A stretch of DNA of 64,000 nucleotides from JBEIGE01 sp040382055. Lineage in GTDB: Bacteria > Pseudomonadota > Gammaproteobacteria > Burkholderiales > Burkholderiaceae_C. Below, piece by piece: positions 26,659 to 34,287 of this stretch. Numbering within the stretch: position 1 is the stretch's first letter; each line of letters starts with the position of its first letter. The stretch is taken from assembly GCA_040382055.1 (NCBI GenBank), contig JBEIGE010000017.1, positions 1 through 64,000 of the forward strand, read 5' to 3'. Below the pieces are notes generated by a model that did no database searches, was not told where the DNA came from, and saw only the letters and a list, made by a program, of their open reading frames with translations. The translations under genes and the position numbers were made by a program.

Positions 26659-27035
26659 TCAGTCTCCATGTCCTTGAACACTTCTTTTGCGCTGCGAAAG
26701 CTGTCGATGGCTGCAGGGACACCGCAGTAAATGGCGGTTTGCAGAAAGATTTCCTGAATTTCGTCTTTGCTGAGCCCGTTGTTGATGGCGCCGCGCACAT
26801 GCAGTTTGAGCTCATGCGGACGGTTGAGCGCAGTAAGCATGGACAAGTTGATGATGCTGCGGGTGCGCCGGTCTAATCCCGGGCGATTCCAAATTTCATT
26901 CCAGCAATATTCGGTCACCAGTTCCTGCATGGGTCGGTTGAAATCGTCCGCGTTTTTGATGGAGGCGTCCACGTAGTCGGCACCCAGCACTTCACGGCGG
27001 GTTTTCAGTCCTTTTTCAAATGCATCTTTGTTCAT
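26646..27035 (-). CDS. Carboxymuconolactone decarboxylase family protein
   Basis: The 129-residue all-helical protein matches PcaC-type members: RREVLGADYVD near the N-terminus, a tryptophan pair in the YCWNEIW segment, and ELKLHVRGAINNGLSKDEIQEIFLQ, then YCGVPAAIDSFRSA. True PcaC decarboxylates 4-carboxymuconolactone in aromatic degradation. No other protocatechuate gene is present, so the substrate is open. It is convergent with the sugar-acid type dehydratase. Confidence 0.9.
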   Translation of the reverse strand: MNKDAFEKGLKTRREVLGADYVDASIKNADDFNRPMQELVTEYCWNEIWNRPGLDRRTRSIINLSMLTALNRPHELKLHVRGAINNGLSKDEIQEIFLQTAIYCGVPAAIDSFRSAKEVFKDMETENKS

Positions 27036-27203
27036 GATTATTCCTTGCTGGTTTTAGCGGGTTTGGTGGAGCGGACGATTCTATGTTGGACATTTCAAAA
27101 CTTGTTGTTGCCTTGAACCCAAGCCGACTTGTTGCAAGTAGATAATGATTTCATGAAGTAAAACCAATCACCCTACTTTGTAAGAGCCGGGCAGAAGTTC
27201 TCC

Positions 27204-28226
27204 ATGACAACATTACAAAATCCCACTTTCGGCACAGATCCATCGGGTCTGATTTGCGGTTTTCTGTTCGGTCCTGATGGCAGCGGGTTGGCTATGGACA
27301 CAAGCTCGGCCTTGGCTTGGATTGCGGGTTCTGACACGCCTGAAACCTCGGGGTTTGTTTGGTTGCATTTCAATCTGTCCCAAGCCTCTACCGAGAAATG
27401 GTTGCATCAGAATCTACCGCTGTCGCAACTCTTTACCGAATCCATTAACGATGGCTCTCGCTCAACCCGTGTCGAGCTGGACGACGACACGCTGGTAGCC
27501 GTGGTTAATGACGTTCACTACGACTTTGACTTTGAGCCTTCAGATATATCCACGCTGTGGCTCTCGGTAGGTCCGCATCTCGTGGTCAGTGCCCGCCTAC
27601 AGCCCCTACGCTCGATTGACCGGCTGCGGGATGCCGTCAAAAAGGGAGCCAGGCTGCGCTCTTCCATCGATTTGCTGGTGCACCTCATGCATGACCAAGG
27701 GGATGTGCTGGTCAACATCGTTCGTGGTACCAGTGCACGCGTCGATGAGATAGAAGACAAGCTGTTGGCAGGCAAGCTGGAAACCAAACGGGCGAGTCTG
27801 GGTTCTTTGCGTCGCCTCTTGGTGCGACTGCAACGTTTGCTGGCGCCTGAGCCTGCCGCCATGTTTCGTTTATTGAAAAGTCCGCCAGAATGGATGCAGC
27901 AGGATGATGTGGAAGATTTGCGTCAATCCACTGAAGAGTTCAACGTCACCCTCAGTGATATGACAGCACTGCAAGAACGCATCAAGCTTCTCCAGGAGGA
28001 AATTGCCGGGCGAGTGGCCGAAGCCAACAATCGCAGCCTTTTTGTGTTGACCATCGTCACCGTGCTGGCTCTGCCTATCAACATCATGACCGGCATGTTT
28101 GGCATGAATGTGGGGGGCATCCCGCTGGCTGAACATCCTTGGGGTTTCTGGCTGGTGGTCTCTCTGATTACCCTCATTACTGTAGTGGCTGGCTGGATCG
28201 CATTTAACAACACACGCAACAAATAA
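27204..28226 (+). CDS. zntB: Zinc transporter ZntB (CorA superfamily)
   Basis: The 340-residue pentameric inner-membrane metal transporter has a large N-terminal cytoplasmic domain. A long helix leads to two C-terminal membrane segments (about 280-300 and 310-332). The loop motif GMNVGGIP replaces the GMN-FENMP of CorA and is the usual sign of ZntB. It probably moves Zn2+ with proton coupling. It appears monocistronic. Confidence 0.93.
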   Translation: MTTLQNPTFGTDPSGLICGFLFGPDGSGLAMDTSSALAWIAGSDTPETSGFVWLHFNLSQASTEKWLHQNLPLSQLFTESINDGSRSTRVELDDDTLVAVVNDVHYDFDFEPSDISTLWLSVGPHLVVSARLQPLRSIDRLRDAVKKGARLRSSIDLLVHLMHDQGDVLVNIVRGTSARVDEIEDKLLAGKLETKRASLGSLRRLLVRLQRLLAPEPAAMFRLLKSPPEWMQQDDVEDLRQSTEEFNVTLSDMTALQERIKLLQEEIAGRVAEANNRSLFVLTIVTVLALPINIMTGMFGMNVGGIPLAEHPWGFWLVVSLITLITVVAGWIAFNNTRNK

Positions 28227-28257
28227 CAAACCAGCTGCACTGGGACTTTATGAAAAG

Positions 28258-28275
28258 CTGACACAGAGTCGTCAC
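28258..28275 (+). promoter_or_regulatory. Candidate Pho box upstream of lplT
   Basis: CTGACAC, 4 bases, TCGTCAC: two PhoB half-sites in direct repeat (5/7 and 4/7 to CTGTCAT). Exactly 10 bases later is TAAAGT (28286-28291), the same hexamer and spacing as at pstS. The box ends 52 bases before the lplT ATG. Confidence 0.45.
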
Positions 28276-28327
28276 AGCAGAGACTTAAAGTGCACCAGCC
28301 GCCCCTTTGGGTGGACCGAAAGCTGGA

Positions 28328-29557
28328 ATGCCACGTCCTTTCTATTTGTTGCTTCTTGTTCAAGCCATTTCCGCCTTGGCAGACAGTGCTTTCCTGATCA
28401 TTGCCATTGCCCGGGTGTTTGAACTGGCAGGCCCGGATTGGCTCATACCGCTCCTGAAGCTGTGCTTCACTCTTTTTTATGTGCTTCTGGCCCCTTTTGT
28501 GGGTCCGCTGGCAGATGCATTTCCCAAGGGCAGAGTGATGGTCGCAGCCAACGCGCTCAAGGTCAGTGCCGTTGTACTTTTGATACTCGGGGCGGAGCCT
28601 CTGTTGGCCATAGGACTGGCTGGGCTGGGCGCAGCCATATATGCGCCGGCCAAGTACGGCCTGATTACTGAGTTAGTACCCGCCAAAGGCTTGGTCCAGG
28701 CCAACGGTTTGTTTGAAGGTGCCACGGTTTGTTCAATCATTCTGGGAACTGCCTTGGGTGGCTTTCTTGTCAGTCCGGCCATGTTGGAACAAGATGCCAT
28801 TTCGGCCTTGCAAGCCTGGACACTTGCGCCTACAGCCTTGATGGCCGGCATGCTCAGCCTGCTGTTCCTCAACATGATGGCAAGTCTTTTGAGCGTTTGG
28901 GTGGCCGACAGTGGTGCGCGATATCCCCGCCGATCCGTGCGCCCGGTCTTGCAGGTAAAACATTTCCTCAGAGACAACCAAAAGTTGTGGCAAGACCCTT
29001 TGGGATCTCTGTCCATGCAAGTCACGACCTTGCTTTGGGGCGTAGGTGCCACCCTGCAATTACTTGTTCTTCGCTGGGCCGATGAATACCTGGGGTTGAC
29101 CCTGACGCAGGCCGCCTATTTACAAGGTTTGACAGCGGCGGGGGTCATTGTCGGTGCCATGCTGGCCAGCCGTTGGGTACTGCTCAGTCAAGCCACCCAG
29201 CTTGTTCCCCTGGGCATTGTGATTGGCATGCTGCTTCCCCTGATGCTGGTGGTACAAGCGATTGTGTGGGCTGTCGTGTTGGTCATCTTTGTCGGCATGT
29301 TGGCCGGGTTTTTTTTGGTTCCCATGAATGCCTTGCTACAACACCGGGGTTGTACTCTGTTGACAGCCGGACGCTCGATCGCCGTGCAGGGTTTTAATGA
29401 AAATGCAGGCATGTTGTTGATGTTGGCGCTGTATTCAGCTGCAACTGCTGCAGCCATTCCACTGCATGTCTTGATCTCAGGGTTTTCAATTCTTGTGATC
29501 TTGGGTATGGCAGGCATCTATCTGAATGGCCGAAGGGTCCAGACGGTCGCCATCTGA
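28328..29557 (+). CDS. lplT: Lysophospholipid transporter LplT (MFS)
   Basis: This 409-residue, roughly 12-segment major-facilitator protein opens PFYLLLLVQAISALADSAFLIIA. It has GPLADAFPKGRVM, AAIYAPAKYGLITELVP and NGLFEGATVCSIILGTALGG, which identify LplT. It flips lysophospholipids inward for re-acylation by the Aas acyltransferase; aas is not adjacent here. The ATG at 28328 begins the family match. A candidate Pho box precedes it, which would make lysolipid recycling part of the phosphate response. Confidence 0.92.
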   Translation: MPRPFYLLLLVQAISALADSAFLIIAIARVFELAGPDWLIPLLKLCFTLFYVLLAPFVGPLADAFPKGRVMVAANALKVSAVVLLILGAEPLLAIGLAGLGAAIYAPAKYGLITELVPAKGLVQANGLFEGATVCSIILGTALGGFLVSPAMLEQDAISALQAWTLAPTALMAGMLSLLFLNMMASLLSVWVADSGARYPRRSVRPVLQVKHFLRDNQKLWQDPLGSLSMQVTTLLWGVGATLQLLVLRWADEYLGLTLTQAAYLQGLTAAGVIVGAMLASRWVLLSQATQLVPLGIVIGMLLPLMLVVQAIVWAVVLVIFVGMLAGFFLVPMNALLQHRGCTLLTAGRSIAVQGFNENAGMLLMLALYSAATAAAIPLHVLISGFSILVILGMAGIYLNGRRVQTVAI

Positions 29558-29586
29558 TGAATGCATTTCAAGATCAAACCGGTTAT

Positions 29587-29637
29587 CTGTCTTGAAAATG
29601 TCAAAAAAACATCATCAAACTGTTACTTTGGGCACAT
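29587..29637 (+). promoter_or_regulatory. Phased PhoB half-site array before the GT4 gene
   Basis: Five 7-base elements each separated by exactly 4 bases: CTGTCTT, ATGTCAA, ACATCAT, CTGTTAC, GGCACAT (6, 5, 4, 5 and 3 of 7 to CTGTCAT). The array ends 12 bases before the GTG start at 29650, so the mRNA may have almost no leader. Confidence 0.5.
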
Positions 29638-29649
29638 ACCCTTGATGGG

Positions 29650-30900
29650 GTGAACTCAAACCAAGATATCCTCATCGAGTTCTTTGCGGCGTCACCTGCC
29701 AATCTAAGGATTTCGGTCGTCACAGAGACCTTCCCGCCTGAAGTGAACGGGGTGGCAATGACCCTGGGTCGCATTGTCAATGGTTTGACACAGCGCGGCC
29801 ATGTCGTTCAGGTGGTGCGGCCACGCCAGGCCAATGAGACAGGCCAGGGCCACCATGAAGCTTTTGATCAGGTGCTCTCAACGGGAGTGCCCCTGCCTTC
29901 CTACGGCGAGTTGCGGTTTGGCCTGCCAGCCAAGAGTCGTTTGCTCAAGCTTTGGGGAGAATGCCGGCCCGACGTTGTGCATGTGGCGACCGAGGGACCG
30001 CTGGGCTGGTCGGCGGTTGCTGCAGCCCGCAAGCTCCATTTGCCCGTGACCAGTTCATTTCATACCAACTTTCACAGCTACTCCAGGCACTATGGCATGG
30101 GCCTGCTCAAAACGCCCATAGATGGTTACTTGCGCAAACTGCACAACCGAACCCTCGCCACCATGGTACCGACCCAAGCCATGATGGATGAGTTGTTGTC
30201 CCGCGGCTACCACAATGTCACGCTTTTGTCCCGAGGGGTGGAAATAGAGCAATTCACGCCCGAGCGAAGAAGCCAGGCCTTGCGCAAGTCCTGGGGCGCT
30301 GGGCCCGATGATCTGGTTGTATTGTTGGTCGGTCGTCTGGCCAAAGAAAAGAACGTCAACCTCTTGCTTGCCGCATACCAGGCCATCGTGGCTAAACACC
30401 CTGGCGCGAAACTGGTTCTTGTGGGTGATGGCCCCTTGCGCAAGCAACTGCAAGAGGCTTGTCCGACAGCTATTTTTGCGGGGGTGAAGAAAAATCTTGA
30501 GCTGGCTACACATTACGCCTCAGCCGATCTATTTATCTTCCCCAGCTTGACTGAAACCTTTGGCAATGTGGTGCCCGAGGCACTGGCCAGCGGCTTGGCG
30601 GTACTTTCGTATGCCAATGCAGCCGCGAAGGAATTGATCGAGCATGGCAAGAATGGATTGCTGGTAGCGCCAGGAGAAGAAATTCAGTTTGTTCATGCCG
30701 CGGTCGAACTTGCTGGCAATACCACGCTGCAAACCCGGCTCAGGCAATCAGCACCACAAAGTGTTGCCCATTTGGGGTGGAACGCCATTTATGACAGTTT
30801 TATTCAGACTCTGCACGCTGTCTTGATCCGCCATGGCCACTCTTTTGCAGACCCTCCAGGTCAAGCTGCTACAGCGGCCATCAGCCTGCCCAATGCATAA
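29650..30900 (+). CDS. GT4 family glycosyltransferase, possible glycolipid synthase
   Basis: The 416-residue GT-B fold enzyme has an N-terminal acceptor domain (VVTETFPPEVNGVAMTLGRIV, then HVATEGPLGWSA and SSFHTNFHSYS). The C-terminal nucleotide-sugar domain has VGRLAKEKNVNLLL, LVGDGPLR and PSLTETFGNVVPEALASGLAV (E-x7-E signature). It resembles diacylglycerol-type and MgtA-like glycosyltransferases and is related to the Agt-like gene at 60193. A GTG start is used; no better start or Shine-Dalgarno is visible. The phased PhoB array upstream and neighbouring ugd suggest a phosphate-controlled glycolipid role (inference). It overlaps psd by 20 bases, tail to tail. Confidence 0.85.
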   Translation: MNSNQDILIEFFAASPANLRISVVTETFPPEVNGVAMTLGRIVNGLTQRGHVVQVVRPRQANETGQGHHEAFDQVLSTGVPLPSYGELRFGLPAKSRLLKLWGECRPDVVHVATEGPLGWSAVAAARKLHLPVTSSFHTNFHSYSRHYGMGLLKTPIDGYLRKLHNRTLATMVPTQAMMDELLSRGYHNVTLLSRGVEIEQFTPERRSQALRKSWGAGPDDLVVLLVGRLAKEKNVNLLLAAYQAIVAKHPGAKLVLVGDGPLRKQLQEACPTAIFAGVKKNLELATHYASADLFIFPSLTETFGNVVPEALASGLAVLSYANAAAKELIEHGKNGLLVAPGEEIQFVHAAVELAGNTTLQTRLRQSAPQSVAHLGWNAIYDSFIQTLHAVLIRHGHSFADPPGQAATAAISLPNA

Positions 30901-31762
30901 GGGCTTGACCCATACGGACATGGGAGCCCTCTTTCAATGCTTCATTCAGGGCAAAGCCGGGAGGGGTCAGCAGGATGACCGTCGAGCCGTGCTCAAACCA
31001 ACCCATTTCCTGCCCCTTATTCATGTCCGCCTGGCAGTCGATCACCTTTTCACCTTTGTATTGGAGATGAAACAACACATCGAGAAAATGCAGTCGAATG
31101 CTGGCCACCAAAATCGCAGCGACCGGAATGATGGCAATTCTTTGATTTGTCATGGGGCCAGGACCGTTCAAGCGGGTTCTGATATAGGCCCGCTCATTTT
31201 TGCAAAACAGTTTTTCTATGCGTTTGAGCGCAATCGGGTTGACGTTCCAGGTGTCCCCGGAAAAGTAACGAACTTTCTCCACCGTGCAGTCGTATGGCGC
31301 GTGCAAGCGGTGGTACATGCTCGAGGTCAGTCGCAAGGTGACAAAACTGCCATTTCTCCATTCCTCCAGGTTTTCTTCTGTACCGAGCAGCTCTTGCAGC
31401 GAGTAAGGAAAGCCTTTGGCCTGAAACACCCGGTTGTCGTGGATAGCACCGTTGGCTCCGACTATGGCATCCACAGGACTCGACAACACATTGGGGCTGG
31501 CGTCGATGGTGCGAGCGCCATCCTTGAGTTCGCGGGTAAAGCAGTCGTGCATGCTTTTGAAGCTCTGCTTTTTGGCTTCACTCAAGTCCAGATCCGAAAA
31601 AAACTTCCACAGACCAATCGACAGATCCCGCACCCAGGGCTGTTCCATCTTGCTGATGCGTCCCATCAGCAGGGTCAGGTAACGGCGTGGAAGTCGGTTG
31701 GTCAGAAGAAAGTTCACATCCTCCTGTTTGAGCAAGTTCAGTAGTTGTTGACGCACGCTCAT
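30881..31762 (-). CDS. psd: Phosphatidylserine decarboxylase
   Basis: This membrane-associated pyruvoyl enzyme makes phosphatidylethanolamine. With the ATG at 31762 the proenzyme is 293 residues, like E. coli Psd. The active-site residues are visible: Asp98 in SSPVDAIVG, His151/His154 in YHRLHAP, and the self-cleavage site Gly259-Ser260 in HGSTVILL (HGST rather than LGST). It ends inside the 3' end of the GT4 gene. Betaproteobacteria often carry another, shorter Psd elsewhere, so this may be a second copy; I cannot tell from this window. Confidence 0.92.
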   Translation of the reverse strand: MSVRQQLLNLLKQEDVNFLLTNRLPRRYLTLLMGRISKMEQPWVRDLSIGLWKFFSDLDLSEAKKQSFKSMHDCFTRELKDGARTIDASPNVLSSPVDAIVGANGAIHDNRVFQAKGFPYSLQELLGTEENLEEWRNGSFVTLRLTSSMYHRLHAPYDCTVEKVRYFSGDTWNVNPIALKRIEKLFCKNERAYIRTRLNGPGPMTNQRIAIIPVAAILVASIRLHFLDVLFHLQYKGEKVIDCQADMNKGQEMGWFEHGSTVILLTPPGFALNEALKEGSHVRMGQALMHWAG

Positions 31763-31806
31763 ATCAGAAGCCCGCAAATTTTATTTTTCATGAATGGTCC
31801 TGTCGA

Positions 31807-33471
31807 ATGAATGAAACTGTTGAACTCCATACGCTTGCTCTTATTGGTCTGGGTGGCGGCGCGCTGCTGTTGGGTGCGCGACGCGCTAAAAACCGCCTCG
31901 AACTCTCGCTGGCCAAACACCGGTCCCTGGCAGGTCATCCCCGCATTTCCCGAAGAATTGCCGCCCTGCTGCCTAGCTACAGCTATGGAGAAGGTGAGGC
32001 TTTTGGGGTGGATGGTGCTCCGGACAACGTTGTTCAACAACGTGCCCTGGCCTTTGAACAGTTGATACAAGCCTATCAGCGACGATATCCTCAAAGTTTG
32101 AAGGAAACCGCAGACGTAGTCTCGGCCATGTCTGACCTGCAGTTTGTCAGTGCATACCGCGTACCCTTTCAGTTTCGCCAGCTCGCCAGCAAAGGGCTCA
32201 AGATCGCCAGTTTTGTCCGTTCGAGCGCGGGCGTCACACTCACCGATCTCGATGGCAATGTCTTTTTTGACCTTACCGGCTCTTACGGCGTGAATTTGTT
32301 TGGCAATGATTTTTACAAAGCGTGCATAGACGAGGGTGCAGAGTTGGTTCGCGCGCTCGGTCCTGTACTCGGCGCCTACCACCCGGTGGTCAGCGACAAC
32401 GTAGCGCGTCTGAAAACCATCTCCGGCATGGACGAGGTGACATTTCACATGTCGGGTACTGAGGCCGTGATGCAGGCTGTCAGGCTGGCCCGTTACCACA
32501 CCGGGCGCGACAAAGTGGTGCGCTTCTGTGGTTCTTACCATGGTTGGTGGGGCGATGTGCAGCCCGGCATCGGCAACCCGATTGCGGCCCAAGCCACCTT
32601 GACCTTGTCTGAGATGAGTGAGGCTACCTTGCGTGTTCTGAGGAACCGTCATGACATTGCCTGCATTCTTGTCAACCCCTTGCAGGCTTTGCATCCGAAT
32701 GCAGCGGCGCCCAGCGACTCTTCCCTGCTGGACAGTTCCAGAAAAGCGCGTTTTTCCAAAGCAGGCTACACAGACTGGTTGAAAACATTGCGAAAAATCT
32801 GTGATGACAAAGGCATCGCCCTGATTTTTGACGAAGTGTTTGTGGGCTTTAGGCTGGCCAAATCGGGTGCGCAGGAATACTTTGGCGTCAAGGCCGATCT
32901 TGTGACCTATGGCAAAACCCTGGGCGGCGGCTTGCCCATCGGTGTGGTGTGTGGCAAGAGCGCCTGGATGAAGCGATACCGCGAAGATGTGCCTGCCGAT
33001 ATCTGCTTTGCCAGGGGCACTTTCAATTCTCACCCCTATGTCATGGGTGCCATGAATGTTTTTCTCAAGAGAATTGAAACTGCACCTATTGCGACGATTT
33101 ACCAAAATCTGGACGAAGTCTGGGATCAACGCGCGCAACAGCTCAACGCACAGTTGCTGGAAGCTCAGGTACCGGTTCAGGTGGCTCATCTGTCGTCGAT
33201 CTGGACCGTGCTCTACACCCAGCCAGCCTGTTACAACTGGTTGTTTCAGCACTATTTGCGTCTGGAGGGTTTGGCCTTGAGTTGGGTAGGAACCGGGCGA
33301 ATCATCTTTAGCTTGAATTACACCGACGATGACTTTTCCCAGGTGGCTCGTTGTTTTGTGCAAGCAGCAAAAAAAATGCAAAGTGACGGCTGGTGGTGGA
33401 GATCGCCTGCGCTGACCAATCAATCGATCAAGCGCCGCATTTTGATGGAGATGATCAAAGCCAAGCTTTGA
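31807..33471 (+). CDS. Membrane-anchored class III aminotransferase (GSA-like)
   Basis: The 554-residue PLP enzyme has the class III features: MSGTEAVMQAVRLAR (216-230), the FDEVFVGFR segment (Asp342), and the PLP lysine in VTYGKTLGGGLPIG (Lys370). It is closest in style to glutamate-1-semialdehyde aminomutase. The first 120 residues are extra: a short hydrophobic segment (about 10-23) followed by Arg/Lys, which would tether it to the membrane, then a linker with predicted helices. The substrate is unknown. Between psd and an Mpo1-like lipid gene, a lipid or lipid-headgroup substrate is possible. The end of the gene lies in a 12-bp hairpin. Confidence 0.82.
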   Translation: MNETVELHTLALIGLGGGALLLGARRAKNRLELSLAKHRSLAGHPRISRRIAALLPSYSYGEGEAFGVDGAPDNVVQQRALAFEQLIQAYQRRYPQSLKETADVVSAMSDLQFVSAYRVPFQFRQLASKGLKIASFVRSSAGVTLTDLDGNVFFDLTGSYGVNLFGNDFYKACIDEGAELVRALGPVLGAYHPVVSDNVARLKTISGMDEVTFHMSGTEAVMQAVRLARYHTGRDKVVRFCGSYHGWWGDVQPGIGNPIAAQATLTLSEMSEATLRVLRNRHDIACILVNPLQALHPNAAAPSDSSLLDSSRKARFSKAGYTDWLKTLRKICDDKGIALIFDEVFVGFRLAKSGAQEYFGVKADLVTYGKTLGGGLPIGVVCGKSAWMKRYREDVPADICFARGTFNSHPYVMGAMNVFLKRIETAPIATIYQNLDEVWDQRAQQLNAQLLEAQVPVQVAHLSSIWTVLYTQPACYNWLFQHYLRLEGLALSWVGTGRIIFSLNYTDDDFSQVARCFVQAAKKMQSDGWWWRSPALTNQSIKRRILMEMIKAKL

Positions 33472-33477
33472 TCATCT
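33449..33477. terminator. 12-bp hairpin over the aminotransferase stop codon
   Basis: AGATGATCAAAG (33449-33460) pairs perfectly with 33466-33477 around a 5-base loop. The TGA at 33469-33471 is within the right arm. There is no T-run. It lies between convergent genes and may stop or protect transcripts from both sides. Confidence 0.55.
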
Positions 33478-33513
33478 AGAAATGACAAAAACAATTAACA
33501 GGATAACTCTGGT

Positions 33514-34122
33514 TCAAGCGTGATCAGTGCTGTGGTGCGGGTCAATCAACTCCCCCCGCATCAAGGCAAATGGTGCTTTGTAATAGAGTTTGATGTCGTG
33601 AAACGGGTCGGTCAGTATTTTGGTCATCCAGACCAGCCCTGACATCACATCCTTGATAAAGAACAGGTGGATGGTTCTGAACAAGAGACCCCCTGCACCA
33701 ATGATCAGCCATAACTCGCCCGTGTGACGGACAAACTCGCCCAGCGATTCATGGGGTTCAAAAAATCCCATCAGGCTAGGGTCAATCATCAATAAAATGG
33801 GTGAGGCTGCCCAGATCGCCATCAGCACCACTTTGCGCTTGAGGTTGTAGCCCACCTTGATTTCTTCCTTGTACTCATGAGTGGCCTGGTTGATCACATC
33901 GTAGTCTTTGGGTTCAAAGAAGAAATGACCTGCTTGACGGCTGGTCATGGAAACCAGCCACGCCAAGAGAGCCGCCATGGCGGGGTCTTTGAACAGCAGG
34001 GCATAAGCAGCTACAAAACTGACTGCGCTGACCAAGTGCAGCGACTGGTTGATGCGGCTGTGATGGTAGTAGCGGTGGTCGTCCCAACGCTGGATTGAGA
34101 GTTGCTTGAAAAATTCAGACAT
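33514..34122 (-). CDS. Predicted Mpo1/DUF962-like membrane protein
   Basis: The 202-residue protein has about four hydrophobic segments (30-45, 48-60, 100-115 and 137-160). Its polar residues resemble the Mpo1 (DUF962) Fe(II) dioxygenase family: H20/H21-x-x-x-N25-x-x-x-H29, and Q63-A-G-H66 followed by E70, plus NQATHEY. Yeast Mpo1 shortens 2-hydroxy fatty acids by one carbon. Identity is by motif pattern only and distant. A run of phased PhoB half-sites lies 40-91 bases upstream, so I infer phosphate-starvation expression. It might trim hydroxylated acyl chains during lipid remodelling. Confidence 0.6.
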   Translation of the reverse strand: MSEFFKQLSIQRWDDHRYYHHSRINQSLHLVSAVSFVAAYALLFKDPAMAALLAWLVSMTSRQAGHFFFEPKDYDVINQATHEYKEEIKVGYNLKRKVVLMAIWAASPILLMIDPSLMGFFEPHESLGEFVRHTGELWLIIGAGGLLFRTIHLFFIKDVMSGLVWMTKILTDPFHDIKLYYKAPFALMRGELIDPHHSTDHA

Positions 34123-34161
34123 GTTTACGTATCTCCTTCGATTGAAATGTAGCGGGAATTG

Positions 34162-34213
34162 GTGGCAATTCGATGACAGGCTTTATGAAGCTTGTGTGAA
34201 TTATTTTTGACAG
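34162..34213 (-). promoter_or_regulatory. Phased PhoB half-site array before the Mpo1-like gene
   Basis: Read on the minus strand: CTGTCAA, AATTCAC, GCTTCAT, CTGTCAT and TTGCCAC, separated by 4, 4, 5 and 4 bases. The pair nearest the gene (34179-34162) is followed after exactly 10 bases by TACATT, a 4/6 match to TATAAT. The box is 39 bases from the ATG at 34122. Confidence 0.55.
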
Positions 34214-34287
34214 AAAAGATTTCGCCGATCGATGCGAAAACTTGCAGTCACTAAGCTGTGCGTAAAGATTGAAGCTGAGACAAGCGT

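Noticed and set aside
31759..33423. 554-codon open frame antisense to the aminotransferase
   Set aside because: No recognisable domain; it mirrors a strongly matching PLP enzyme on the other strand.
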